A DNA stretch of 64,000 bases from the NCBI RefSeq assembly GCF_008017535.1, contig NZ_VRUA01000003.1, positions 310,001 through 374,000 of the forward strand. The letters are read 5' to 3'. The translations under genes and the position numbers were made by a program. This stretch comes from Ottowia flava (GTDB lineage Bacteria; Pseudomonadota; Gammaproteobacteria; Burkholderiales; Burkholderiaceae_C). Below are positions 46,971 to 57,230 of this stretch, in pieces; positions within the stretch are counted from its first letter, which is position 1, and each line of letters opens with the position of its first letter. Under the pieces are notes generated by a model that made no database searches, was not told where the DNA came from, and worked only from the letters and a program-made list of their open reading frames with translations.

Positions 46971-47692
46971 GAACCATGCCGAGGGTACTGATCGTCGAAG
47001 ACGAACCGCCGATCGCCGAACTGATTGCCGTCAACCTGCGCCACAATGGTTTCCAGCCAACCTGGGCCATGGACAGCGAGACGGCGCAGCGCGAACTGGA
47101 CGATCAGCTGCCCGACGTCATCCTGCTTGATTGGATGCTGCCGGGGGAAAGCGGTTTGGCCCTGGCCAAGAAGTGGCGCAAGGATGCACGCACCAAGTCG
47201 GTGCCGATCCTGATGCTGACGGCACGCGGCGATGAGTCCGACCGCGTGGCCGGGCTGGATGCAGGCGCTGACGACTACATCATCAAGCCGTTTTCGACCA
47301 AGGAGATGCTCGCCCGGATCCGTGCGGTGCTGCGCCGTCGCTCACCGGAGATGGCTGGTGGTGTCGTGGCGATCGGTTTGCTGGTGTTGGATGCGGCGAC
47401 CCACCGTGTGACGTTCGACGGGCAGCCGCTCAAGATGGGGCCGACCGAGTTCAAGCTGCTCCACTACTTCATGCAGAACTCCGAGCGCGTTCACAGCCGA
47501 GGTCAATTGCTCGACAAGGTGTGGGGCGACCACGTGTTCATTGAGGAACGCACGGTGGACGTGCACGTCAAGCGCCTGCGCGAAGCGCTCGGTACGGCTG
47601 GCGTGCTGATCGAGACGGTGCGCGGCGCCGGCTACCGCCTTACCGCGCAGCCGTTGGCCCAGTCCGCTGCAGCGACTCCTGTGTCGTCCTGA
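46967..47692 (+). CDS. phoB: Phosphate regulon response regulator PhoB
   Basis: 241 residues. Receiver domain with acidic EDE near the start, phospho-Asp in ILLDWMLPG, and IKPFSTKEML; winged-helix domain with GPTEFKLLHYFMQNSERVHS and RTVDVHVKRLREAL. Overlaps phoU by four bases. Activates pst and other Pho genes through Pho boxes such as the one before pstS. Confidence 0.96.
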   Translation: MRTMPRVLIVEDEPPIAELIAVNLRHNGFQPTWAMDSETAQRELDDQLPDVILLDWMLPGESGLALAKKWRKDARTKSVPILMLTARGDESDRVAGLDAGADDYIIKPFSTKEMLARIRAVLRRRSPEMAGGVVAIGLLVLDAATHRVTFDGQPLKMGPTEFKLLHYFMQNSERVHSRGQLLDKVWGDHVFIEERTVDVHVKRLREALGTAGVLIETVRGAGYRLTAQPLAQSAAATPVSS

Positions 47693-47724
47693 TTCTTTCG
47701 CCAGGGTCACGGTCGGGGATTCGC

Positions 47725-49065
47725 ATGGCCCATATGGCGTTGGTGCTGCTGCTGCAATTGATGGCGGGCTTGGCAGGGTGGTGGTGGCAATCCTGGCCGG
47801 GTGCAGTCGCAGGCGTTGCACTGGCCGGCCTGGCAGCGGCGGCTTTGCAACTTCTGCGCGGTCGGCGCTTTCTGAAGTGGATTCGCGAACCAGCCTCCGG
47901 CGCGCCGCGCACCCTTCACGGGCAGTGGGGTGACGCGGCCTACCGAACGGCGCGAGCGCTGCGGATGGAGCAGGATGCTGCCTGCGCCAGCGAAGAGCGC
48001 CTGCACGCGTTTCTTTCAGCCATCCAGGCGTCTCCCAATGGCGTCGTGGTGCTGGCGCCGGACGGGCGCATCGAATGGTTCAACGACATGGCGTCGGCGC
48101 ATTTTGGCTTTGTCCCGCAGCGCGACCTGCTCCAGCACATCGGGAATCTCGTGCGCGATCCGGCGTTCACCGCATATTTCAACAGCGGCGCCTTCAAACG
48201 CGATGTGCGCATTGCCGGGCGCGAGGATTCACCGGCGCGTCCGGTACGGCTGTCGGTCCAGATACATCCTTACGGCGACAACCACAAGCTGCTGCTGTCG
48301 CGCGACATCACGGCACTGTCGCAGGCCGAAGCCATGCGGCGAGACTTCGTGGCCAATGTGTCGCACGAGATCCGCACACCGCTGACCGTGCTCGCCGGGT
48401 TCGTCGAAACGCTGCAATCGCTCAATTTGTCAGACGCCGAGCGCGAACACTATCTCGCACTGATGGCGACCCAGGCGGATCGAATGCAGACGCTCGTGAA
48501 AGACCTGTTGATGCTTTCACGCCTGGAGGGCAGCCCGCTGCCCGACAGCCAGGAATCGATCGACCTGGGGGCCTTGATGGCCGAGTGCGAAGCCGAAGCG
48601 CGCGGCCTGTCCGAACTGCTCCATGCCGACGACGCAGGTCAGTCGTTGCAGTTTGATCCGGCGCCGCCTTTCCGACTCTCGGGTTCGGCGAGTGAGCTGC
48701 GCAGCGCTGTGTCGAACCTGATCAACAACGCGGTGCGCTATACGCCGGCAGGCGGCTCGATCCATGTGCGCTGGGAGCGCACGCCCGCAGGCCATGTGCG
48801 GCTCGCGGTGACGGACACCGGCGCCGGCATTGCGCCTCAGCATTTGGCGCGTATCGGAGAGCGCTTCTACCGGGTGGACCGCAGCCGCTCGCGAGAGTCG
48901 GGAGGCACTGGCCTTGGTCTGGCCATCGCCAAGCATGTGGCGCAGCGCCATGGCGGTGAGCTTCAGGCGGTCAGCGAATTGGGCAAGGGATCGACCTTCA
49001 GCCTCGTGTTTCCGGACGCGCGGGTGCGACCGTTGCCGGGCGCGGCGATCACCCCTGCAGCGTAG
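47725..49065 (+). CDS. phoR: Phosphate regulon sensor kinase PhoR
   Basis: 446 residues. Two short N-terminal membrane segments (LVLLLQLMAGLAGWWW and GAVAGVALAGLAAAALQLL), a PAS domain (about 90-195, SPNGVVVLAPDGRIEWFN), H-box NVSHEIRTPLTVLAGFVE, N-box NLINNAVRYTP, and ATP segments DTGAGIAPQHLARIGERFYR and GGTGLGLAI. No large periplasmic domain, as usual for PhoR. Its 3' end overlaps that of the convergent MATE gene by 17 bp. Confidence 0.96.
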   Translation: MAHMALVLLLQLMAGLAGWWWQSWPGAVAGVALAGLAAAALQLLRGRRFLKWIREPASGAPRTLHGQWGDAAYRTARALRMEQDAACASEERLHAFLSAIQASPNGVVVLAPDGRIEWFNDMASAHFGFVPQRDLLQHIGNLVRDPAFTAYFNSGAFKRDVRIAGREDSPARPVRLSVQIHPYGDNHKLLLSRDITALSQAEAMRRDFVANVSHEIRTPLTVLAGFVETLQSLNLSDAEREHYLALMATQADRMQTLVKDLLMLSRLEGSPLPDSQESIDLGALMAECEAEARGLSELLHADDAGQSLQFDPAPPFRLSGSASELRSAVSNLINNAVRYTPAGGSIHVRWERTPAGHVRLAVTDTGAGIAPQHLARIGERFYRVDRSRSRESGGTGLGLAIAKHVAQRHGGELQAVSELGKGSTFSLVFPDARVRPLPGAAITPAA

Positions 49066-50431
49066 CGCGACGCGTGGCAATGGCCAGGATTGCGGTCAGC
49101 AGCAGCGCCACCGCGCCCAGCGCGACCGAACTCGTGATCCAGAACGCGCGCGCCTGGAACAGTGCGGGCCACGGACCGATGCCTTCATAAGCCAGCCAGT
49201 AACCCCCGCTCAGACCAAGGCCCCACAACAGCACTCCGTAGACCAGCAGAGGCGTCATGGTGATACGGTAGCTGCGCAACAGAAACAGCGCCACTGCTTG
49301 CAGCGCGTCGCCCAGGTGGTAGAGCGCCACCCAGGGCAACAGCGCCACGACCGCCGCCAGAACGACAGGTTCAGAAACATACAGCCGCGCCACCAGCGGT
49401 GCCGAGAAAGCCAACAGGGCTGAGAAACCCGCCGCGATCACACCGGCTGCGGCCAGTCCGAGCCAAGCTGTTTGGCCCGCTCGCCCGATCTCGTTGGCGC
49501 CCAGCCAGTAGCTGGTGCGGGCGCTGGCGGCGATGCCCAGTGCCAAAGGCGTCATGTAGAGCACCGCGGCGACGTTGGAGGCGACCTGATGGCTGGCCGA
49601 CGCCGTGGTTCCCAGGCGTGCGATGAACAGCGCCATCAGCGCGAACGAGGTCACTTCCACCATCACGGCCAGTCCGGCAGGCACACCCAGTCGCAGAAAG
49701 GCGCCAATCTGCCGCCAATCGGGCGGCTCCATCCGGCGCCACAGCGCATAAGGGGTATAGAGGCGCTGCGTGCGCAGCAGCCAGGCGGCCACCCCCAGCA
49801 GGGCGAAGTTGACTACCAGCGTGGCCCACGCGCAGCCGACGGCACCCTGCGGGCTCAAGCCCCAGCCGCCGAAGGCGAACCAGACTGACAAGGGCACCTT
49901 GAGCAGCAGCGATCCGACCTGCAGCACGGACACCAGCCGCGGGTGACCCAGGCTCTGGTTGAGTGTGCTGAACAGGCGAAACAGCAGGGCTGGCGGCAGC
50001 GCCCAGGCCAGTACCGCGAGGTAGCGGCGCACTTCCAGCTGGAGCGACGCGGGCACGTCGGTGGCATTCAGCAGCGGCCCAGGCGCCAGCAGCACCGCCA
50101 TGCCGAGCACAATGGTCAGGCAGCAGACGTAGAGTGCCTGCCGCACCGAAGGGCCGACGTCGGCCGCGCGGCGCGCGCCGTGTAGTTCTGCCCAGACCGG
50201 CAGCAGGGCCTGCAAGATGCCCATCAGACCCACGTACACGCTGATGTACACCGCGGTGCCCACCGACAGCGCCGCCAGCGCTGCTTCGGAGTAGCGCGCC
50301 GCCACCACGGTGTCGGTAACGCCAAACGCCATCACCGCCAGCTGCCCTGCCAACACTACCCCGGCGTGGCGCGCGATGTGTTTCAGCTCGTCCAGATGGC
50401 GGTGAAGACGGGAATGGACCAGGGAAATCAA
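49049..50431 (-). CDS. MATE-family multidrug/cation antiporter
   Basis: 460 residues, twelve membrane helices in two MATE bundles. Segments typical of NorM-like proteins include GVTDTVVAARYSEAALAALSVG, NQSLGHPRLVSVLQVGSLLL, LRLGVPAGLAVMVEVTSFAL and TPLALGIAASARTSYWLGAN. Exports drugs or metabolites in exchange for Na+ or H+. Convergent with phoR. A repeat copy lies just upstream of its start. Confidence 0.93.
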   Translation of the reverse strand: MISLVHSRLHRHLDELKHIARHAGVVLAGQLAVMAFGVTDTVVAARYSEAALAALSVGTAVYISVYVGLMGILQALLPVWAELHGARRAADVGPSVRQALYVCCLTIVLGMAVLLAPGPLLNATDVPASLQLEVRRYLAVLAWALPPALLFRLFSTLNQSLGHPRLVSVLQVGSLLLKVPLSVWFAFGGWGLSPQGAVGCAWATLVVNFALLGVAAWLLRTQRLYTPYALWRRMEPPDWRQIGAFLRLGVPAGLAVMVEVTSFALMALFIARLGTTASASHQVASNVAAVLYMTPLALGIAASARTSYWLGANEIGRAGQTAWLGLAAAGVIAAGFSALLAFSAPLVARLYVSEPVVLAAVVALLPWVALYHLGDALQAVALFLLRSYRITMTPLLVYGVLLWGLGLSGGYWLAYEGIGPWPALFQARAFWITSSVALGAVALLLTAILAIATRRATLQG

Positions 50432-50448
50432 GGGAAAACGGGCGTATG

Positions 50449-50474
50449 CCCTACAACCATCTGCGCTGGCAGCT
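50449..50474 (-). repeat. Dispersed repeat, copy 8
   Basis: On the minus strand AGCTGCCAGCGCAGATGG, then TTGTAGGG. It sits in the spacer between the MATE gene and the ArnT-like gene. Confidence 0.7.
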
Positions 50475-50489
50475 ATGAAAAAAGGAGTA

Positions 50490-52196
50490 TCAAGGTGCTG
50501 CAGAGCGCCGCATCACCAACAGCGTTTCGTTGTCGTCCGTGGGGCGGCGCACGCGATCGACCAATTGCCATACGCTGGACTCGATGACGGTCGGCAGGTC
50601 GGCCTGGGCATCGACGTCCACCAGCAGCCAGGGGCACGAGGTCGCCCCGTTGATTGGCACGGTTGTCCAGCCGCCATGGAAACGCACCCCAACGACCTGC
50701 GGTATGGACAGACCATAAACCTCGACGCAAGGTGTATCACCGATGATGCGGCGGACATCCCGGATCTGGGGCGCGAAGCTGCGCCCGTAGTCCAGTGCCG
50801 GCAGCCAGAGCGTCATGAGCAGCAGCCAGCACAGTGTGGCGCCCGCCGCGGGCAGCACCAGGCTCTTCCATAAGGCCGTGCGGTGGCGCCCGGTGCGCCA
50901 GCGCGCCAGCGCCGCCCAGGCGACGGTGCCGACCAGTGCGGCGACGAAAGCTGGCCACTGGAAGACTGGCTCGAAACCCGGGGCCAGCTTGGCGACATTG
51001 GCGGCCGGCTTGGCCGGCACGCCGGTCTGCATGGCCACCCAGACCACCCAGATGATGATCGCCCAGCCGGTGAAAAAAAGCAGGGTGAACCAGTCGATCA
51101 GCGCCGACATGCTGCGCCGGAAGGTGGGCAGCGCGAATGCGGCCAAGGCTGCCAGCGCGGGCAGTGCCAGCAACAGGGCGCGGTCGCCGGCCGTGGTGGC
51201 CAGCGCGGACGTGACCGGCACGCTGGCCAGCAGCAGCGGCAAGCCCAGGTGGCGGTACACACGCAAGTCCAGCAACTGGCGCCGCCACCGCCACAACGTC
51301 CACACCACCAACGGCCAGACCGGCCAGGTGAACCACAGGAACAGGTTGGCCACGGCGCGCCAGTCGTCCCAGCGGGTGCGCAGCGGGGCAATGCGCCAGC
51401 GCCAGAGGTCCAAAGTGCTGCTGAGCACCAGCGTGACCGCCAGTGCGAGCACCAGCACCCAGACCAATCGGCGCCGAACGCGCGGCTCGGTCAGGGTCAG
51501 CCCGGGCGTCAGAAGGGCCAGCAGGACGATGCTGCCGTAGAACACAGAAGTTGCCGGCGCACCCGACAGGGCCAGGCCTGGCAGGCCGACCAACAGGGCG
51601 AGCGTGGCGCGGTTGGGGCGGTAATAGGCGGCCGCAAACCCGAAGAACACCAGCACGCCGAAAAACAGCTGCGCCAGCGCTGGCGTGGTTTCATGGGAGA
51701 ACTGGGCCAGGCCCAGCGTCGCGACCAGGGCGAGCAGGCTGCCATCCGCAAGCGCCCGGGCGTAGTCGGTCGGTTCGGCCTCGCCGCCAAAGGCAAACGC
51801 CACCGGCTGAGCGCTGGGCTGGCGCGCCAGATAGTAGACCGCATACCAGGTGCCGGCCAGCGTCATCGCCAGCATGGCCACGAAGGGCAGGCGCACCGCC
51901 AGTTCGGAAGGCACCCAACTCGGCGCCAATTGGATCGCCCAGGCGCCCAGCCAGTAGGGCAGCAGGGCGCCAGCATCGGCCGGCTGCCCCATCAGTGTGG
52001 GCTTCAGCCAGAAAGCGAGATCACTGGATTTGGCGAGCTCCAGCATGTAGCCGAACGCGGCGATGTCCGCGTTCTTCCAGGGCTCGCGACCGATGTAGCC
52101 GGGCACCACGTAGGCCAGGCACAGCAACAGCAGCGCCCAGCGAGGAAGGCGTCGAACGGCGTCCTGGGCGACGATGGCGGGGTTCGGCTGGTTCAA
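50490..52196 (-). CDS. ArnT-like membrane glycosyltransferase family protein
   Basis: About 568 residues with many membrane helices. The N-terminus after the first helix reads YVVPGYIGREPWKNADIAAFG, a loop with the Asp/Glu-type pattern seen in PMT/ArnT-like GT-C enzymes; the C-terminal 110 residues are soluble (VEVYGLSIPQVVGVRF). It probably transfers a sugar from a polyprenyl carrier. There is no in-frame ATG at the right place; the TTG at 52196 is the best guess, and the true start could lie a little upstream. A terminator of the rpmE2 message overlaps the upstream open frame. Confidence 0.7.
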   Translation of the reverse strand: MNQPNPAIVAQDAVRRLPRWALLLLCLAYVVPGYIGREPWKNADIAAFGYMLELAKSSDLAFWLKPTLMGQPADAGALLPYWLGAWAIQLAPSWVPSELAVRLPFVAMLAMTLAGTWYAVYYLARQPSAQPVAFAFGGEAEPTDYARALADGSLLALVATLGLAQFSHETTPALAQLFFGVLVFFGFAAAYYRPNRATLALLVGLPGLALSGAPATSVFYGSIVLLALLTPGLTLTEPRVRRRLVWVLVLALAVTLVLSSTLDLWRWRIAPLRTRWDDWRAVANLFLWFTWPVWPLVVWTLWRWRRQLLDLRVYRHLGLPLLLASVPVTSALATTAGDRALLLALPALAALAAFALPTFRRSMSALIDWFTLLFFTGWAIIIWVVWVAMQTGVPAKPAANVAKLAPGFEPVFQWPAFVAALVGTVAWAALARWRTGRHRTALWKSLVLPAAGATLCWLLLMTLWLPALDYGRSFAPQIRDVRRIIGDTPCVEVYGLSIPQVVGVRFHGGWTTVPINGATSCPWLLVDVDAQADLPTVIESSVWQLVDRVRRPTDDNETLLVMRRSAAP

Positions 52197-52252
52197 GCGT
52201 GACGTCAGTGGGCGCGCGACACACAGGTCGCCGCCAAGCCGTATCGGATAAG

Positions 52253-52283
52253 AAAAAGGGCAGCGCGGTTGCCCGTGCTGCCC
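52253..52283 (-). terminator. Intrinsic terminator after rpmE2
   Basis: On the minus strand GGGCAGC ... GCTGCCC with an extended, wobble-containing stem (52258-52283), followed by five U positions (52257-52253). Confidence 0.8.
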
Positions 52284-52315
52284 TGACCAGGCGGGAAATC
52301 TGGCGCCGCTGGATT

Positions 52316-52567
52316 TTAGCGGGCCACCTTGCCGTAGCGGTTGCGGAACTTCTCGACGCGACCACCCATGTTGTCCACCGACTTCTGCGTGCCGGTGTAG
52401 AAAGGGTGCGATTCGCTCGAGGTATCCAGCTTGTACAGCGGATAGTCCTTGCCCTCGAAGGTCTCGGTTTCCTTGGTGTTGACGCACGAACGCGTCACGA
52501 ACTTGAAGCCGTTCGACAGGTCAACGAACAGCACTTCGCGGTAATTGGGGTGAATGCCTTCACGCAT
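52316..52567 (-). CDS. rpmE2: 50S ribosomal protein L31 type B
   Basis: 83 residues. Begins [20 protein letters not shown] and has [15 protein letters not shown] and [12 protein letters not shown]. The zinc-binding cysteine pairs of the type A protein are missing, as is normal for the type B paralogue used under zinc limitation or as the sole L31. ATG at 52567 chosen; a 23-codon in-frame extension lies within the promoter region. Confidence 0.95.
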   Translation of the reverse strand: MREGIHPNYREVLFVDLSNGFKFVTRSCVNTKETETFEGKDYPLYKLDTSSESHPFYTGTQKSVDNMGGRVEKFRNRYGKVAR

Positions 52568-52635
52568 GATGAATTCCTTGGGGTCGCTGCGGGAGCCGTG
52601 CCGGACCATCCAGCGTACTTTCCGCGAAACCGGCA

Positions 52636-52665
52636 ATTATAAAAGAACTGGTTGGAACAAGGCAA
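52636..52665 (-). promoter_or_regulatory. Likely rpmE2 promoter
   Basis: On the minus strand TTGCCT (52665-52660), an 18-bp spacer and a perfect TATAAT (52641-52636), in the spacer between rho and rpmE2. Confidence 0.55.
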
Positions 52666-52736
52666 TCTGCACCGAAATTGCCTCGAAGGAGGCCGATTCC
52701 GGTGCAGCGAGAGTTCTGCGAGCGGAACGAGGTGCT

Positions 52737-54002
<1,266 letters not shown>

Positions 54003-54261
54003 GGAGGGTGTCCTGCGGTGGTGCAAGCGGAGGATCGGCGCAAGGGGCCAATCAACAGGCTATCGAAAATCAAATCTGGGGGAGTTGGGCAGACCCGGAG
54101 CGGGTCTGGAAGCTCGCATCCTGTGTGCCAGGGCGCGAGGCAAGCGCTCAACTGCGCGCTCGCCTTGGAGAGGAATTATGACAGGAAAAATGCCGGCACC
54201 ATGATTGCCGGACGCACGCCGCCAAGCTCAGAACATGGCCGGCAGCGTGCGAGCTTTCAGA

Positions 54262-54594
54262 TCAGGCCAGTTGCTGGTCGATGAATTGGGCGAGTTGCGC
54301 CTTGGTCATGGCGCCGACCTTGGTAGCGGCCAGTTGGCCATCCTTGAACACCATCAGCGTCGGGATGCCGCGGATCCCAAACTTGGCCGGCACACTGCGG
54401 TTCTCATCCACGTTGATCTTGGCGATCTGCAGCTTGCCGTCGTAGGTCTTGGCCAACTCGTCCAGCGTCGGCGCAATCGCCTTGCAGGGGCCGCACCACT
54501 CGGCCCAGAAGTCCACCAGCACCGGCTTGGAAGACTGCAGGACATCGGTTTCGAACGAGCTGTCGCTCACGTGTTTGATCAAATCGCTGGCCAT
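54262..54594 (-). CDS. trxA: Thioredoxin
   Basis: 110 residues. Redox site WCGPC in [16 protein letters not shown], cis-Pro in [13 protein letters not shown]. Reduces disulfides in the cytoplasm using electrons from thioredoxin reductase. ATG at 54594; a TTG two codons earlier is in frame. It is separated from rho by 259 bp that contains a GGTCTG-type hairpin near 54090-54110 but no gene, and it is divergent from addB. Confidence 0.96.
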   Translation of the reverse strand: MASDLIKHVSDSSFETDVLQSSKPVLVDFWAEWCGPCKAIAPTLDELAKTYDGKLQIAKINVDENRSVPAKFGIRGIPTLMVFKDGQLAATKVGAMTKAQLAQFIDQQLA

Positions 54595-54695
54595 GGGCAA
54601 ATCCTAGGAATGATCGGTCTGGTTGACCGGATAAAGTGCTTTCATTGTGACAGAAACCCCTTGTTCAAGCCCTCGGCGCCCGCGCCAGCATTGCT

Positions 54696-57230
54696 ATGAC
54701 GGACATAGCTGAATTCGATGATCCGGCCGGCGGCAACGCTGTCCGGGCGACCTGGACCCGCCTGCTCACGGACATTGCTGTCCAGCTGCGCGAACTCGGA
54801 GCCCATCCCGCGCGTACGGTGGTGCTGCTGCCCTACGCGCAGTTGATGCCGCTGGCCACGCGCCTGTGGGCCGAGCAGTTTGCGAGCGGCTTTGTGCCGC
54901 GCTTCGAGACCACGCGCAACTGGGCTTCGCGGGTTGGCACCTTTCAACCAGGGCCGAGCGACCTGAGCTTCGACCGTGGCCGCGACCTGCTCGCCGCCGG
55001 TTCGCTGCTGGACGGGGCGGGCCTGGGCGCGCAGCGCGGCCTGCTGGCGGGCCCGCTGGTTGAGCTGGCCTCGCAACTCGGTCAGATGGCGGCCAGCGTG
55101 CCGGCGGCGATGCGGCCGGACTGGGCTGACCATGCGCGTCAGGCCTTGCCGCCGATGGGTGATGGGCCGTTGGCGCTGGAAGCGGCGCTGGGGCGCATTG
55201 CCGTGGCCTGGGCGGCCAACTCCGACTACGCCACCGATGTGCTGTTCACCCAGCGGGTGGCGAACGAACTGGATGCGCTGTTCATCGTGGAAGGGCTGCA
55301 GGCCGACCCGCTGACCACCAGTTTGGCGCAGCATTATTTTGAGCAGACCGTGGTTCTGCAGCCGCAGATCGGCGCGGCGAATGGCACGGTGGCACTGCAC
55401 ACCTGCGCCGACGGTGAAGACGAGGCCGAGCGCGCCGCCGCCTGCGTGCTCCAGCACCTCGCGGCCGGCCGGGTGCCGGTGGCGCTGAGCGCGGGCGACC
55501 GCGTGCTCACCCGGCGCATTACGGCGCTGCTGGCGGCACGCGGTGTTCCGTTGCGCGACGAAACGGGCTGGAAGCTCTCCACCACCCACGCTGCCGCGCA
55601 ACTGCATGCGCTGTTGCAGGCCTGCGCGCCCATGGCCAGCACCGACGCGGTGCTCGACGCGCTCAAACTGGCCCCGGCATTCGATGCCGGCGCCGTCCGG
55701 CGTCTGGAGCAAGCACTGCGCCGACAGCCCGTGCGCAGCTGGATGGAGGCCAGCGTCACCGCTTCGAGCTCGCAGGACCTGGTAGCGCAGGTTGAAGCCT
55801 GGCGTGCGCCCATGGATGGGCGGCAGACGCTCGGCCACTGGTTGACGCAGGTGCGCAGCCTGTTGCAAGCCGCAGGCGTGTGGCCAGCACTGGCGGGCGA
55901 TTCCGCCGGAGCCGCCCTCATCGATGCGCTGGGTTTGGGTGATGCGGCGCTGAACGCCTGGCAACAATGGCCCGCCGCTCAGCGCCGTGTGGGCCTGGCG
56001 GAGTTCACGCGCTGGGCGTCCGACACGCTCGAAGCCGCCAGCTTCCGCCCACCGGTCGTGCCGAACGCACCGGTCGTTGTTCTCCCGATGAGCCAGCTGC
56101 TGGGGCGGCCGTTTGCCGCACTGGTGGTGCCCGGCGCGGATGAACGGCGCCTGCCCGCCATGCCTGAGCCGCCTGGCCCCTGGAGCGCCGCGCAGCGCGT
56201 CGCCTTGCATCTGCCGTCGCGTGAACAGCTGCGCGATGCGCAGGCCGCCGCTTGGCGCCTCGTCTTGCGTGTACCGCAGGTCGACATCCTGTGGCGCACC
56301 AGCGACGACAGCGGCGAACACCTTTCGCCTTCACCCCTGGTGCAGGCCTTGCAAATGGGCCTGACCGCCGCCACGCCCCCGCAGCCTGGCACCGACCCGC
56401 GCCCGACCCGCACACTGACCGCCACGCCCCAGCTGCGCCCAGCGCCCAGCGGCGCCGCGCTGCCGCCCAAGCCCTTGTCGGCCAGCAGCTACGAAATGCT
56501 GCGCGCCTGCCCGTACCGCTTCTTCGCACTGCACCAGCTCGGCTTGCGCGCCGAAGGTGAGCTGGACGTCGACATCGACAAGCGCGACTGGGGCAACTGG
56601 GTCCACGCCGTGCTGCGCCACTTTCATGAAGCGCTGCAGGCCGACCCCGCTGCCGACCGCCTGACGCTGATGGAAGCCGCCGCCGCGCAGGCCATGCGCG
56701 ATCTGGGTTTGGGGCTGGACGAGGGCGAATTCATGCCCTTCAGCGTGGCCTGGCCGGGTCTGCGCGACGCTTACCTGCAATGGTTCAGCGACTACCAGCG
56801 GACCGGCATGGCGTTCGAATCCGCCGAAACCGCACTGCGCGCCGAGCCAGCGGGCTTGGCCCTGTTCGGCCGCCTGGACCGCGTCGACCGCCAGCCCGAC
56901 GGCGCGCCCATGCTGATCGACTACAAGACCGAGCGCGCCGAGCGCAGCAAAGACCGCGTCGCCGCCGGCAACGAAGACACGCAGCTGCCCTTCTACGCGC
57001 TGCTGTCCGGCGCCGCCGCGCCGCGCGCCGCCTACCTCAACCTGGCCGAGCGCGAAGCGCCCAAGCTGTACGAACTGAAGAACCTGCCCGCCCTGGCCCA
57101 CCAGCTGTTGGGCGGCATGCGCGACGACATGGCGCGCATCGCCGCCGGCGCGCCGCTGCCCGCTCTGGGCGAAGGCTCGGTGTGTGACTGGTGCGACGCC
57201 CGCGGCCTGTGCCGAAAGGACATGTGGTGA
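54696..57230 (+). CDS. AddB-like PD-(D/E)XK nuclease/inactivated helicase
   Basis: 844 residues. Helicase-like N-terminal two thirds without a clear Walker A, then a RecB-type nuclease domain (about 600-844) with GRLDRVDRQPDGAPMLIDYKTE holding the Asp and DYK catalytic residues. Cysteines that bracket the nuclease (ACPYRFF near 607; CDWCDARGLC at the C-terminus) are arranged like the AddB iron-sulfur cluster. Forms with AddA the heterodimer that resects double-strand breaks. Its TGA overlaps the GTG start of addA. Confidence 0.88.
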   Translation: MTDIAEFDDPAGGNAVRATWTRLLTDIAVQLRELGAHPARTVVLLPYAQLMPLATRLWAEQFASGFVPRFETTRNWASRVGTFQPGPSDLSFDRGRDLLAAGSLLDGAGLGAQRGLLAGPLVELASQLGQMAASVPAAMRPDWADHARQALPPMGDGPLALEAALGRIAVAWAANSDYATDVLFTQRVANELDALFIVEGLQADPLTTSLAQHYFEQTVVLQPQIGAANGTVALHTCADGEDEAERAAACVLQHLAAGRVPVALSAGDRVLTRRITALLAARGVPLRDETGWKLSTTHAAAQLHALLQACAPMASTDAVLDALKLAPAFDAGAVRRLEQALRRQPVRSWMEASVTASSSQDLVAQVEAWRAPMDGRQTLGHWLTQVRSLLQAAGVWPALAGDSAGAALIDALGLGDAALNAWQQWPAAQRRVGLAEFTRWASDTLEAASFRPPVVPNAPVVVLPMSQLLGRPFAALVVPGADERRLPAMPEPPGPWSAAQRVALHLPSREQLRDAQAAAWRLVLRVPQVDILWRTSDDSGEHLSPSPLVQALQMGLTAATPPQPGTDPRPTRTLTATPQLRPAPSGAALPPKPLSASSYEMLRACPYRFFALHQLGLRAEGELDVDIDKRDWGNWVHAVLRHFHEALQADPAADRLTLMEAAAAQAMRDLGLGLDEGEFMPFSVAWPGLRDAYLQWFSDYQRTGMAFESAETALRAEPAGLALFGRLDRVDRQPDGAPMLIDYKTERAERSKDRVAAGNEDTQLPFYALLSGAAAPRAAYLNLAEREAPKLYELKNLPALAHQLLGGMRDDMARIAAGAPLPALGEGSVCDWCDARGLCRKDMW

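Noticed and set aside
50490-52487. N-terminal extension of the ArnT-like gene to 52487
   Set aside because: It would read through the rpmE2 terminator and overlap the rpmE2 coding sequence; the added residues show no membrane or family pattern.
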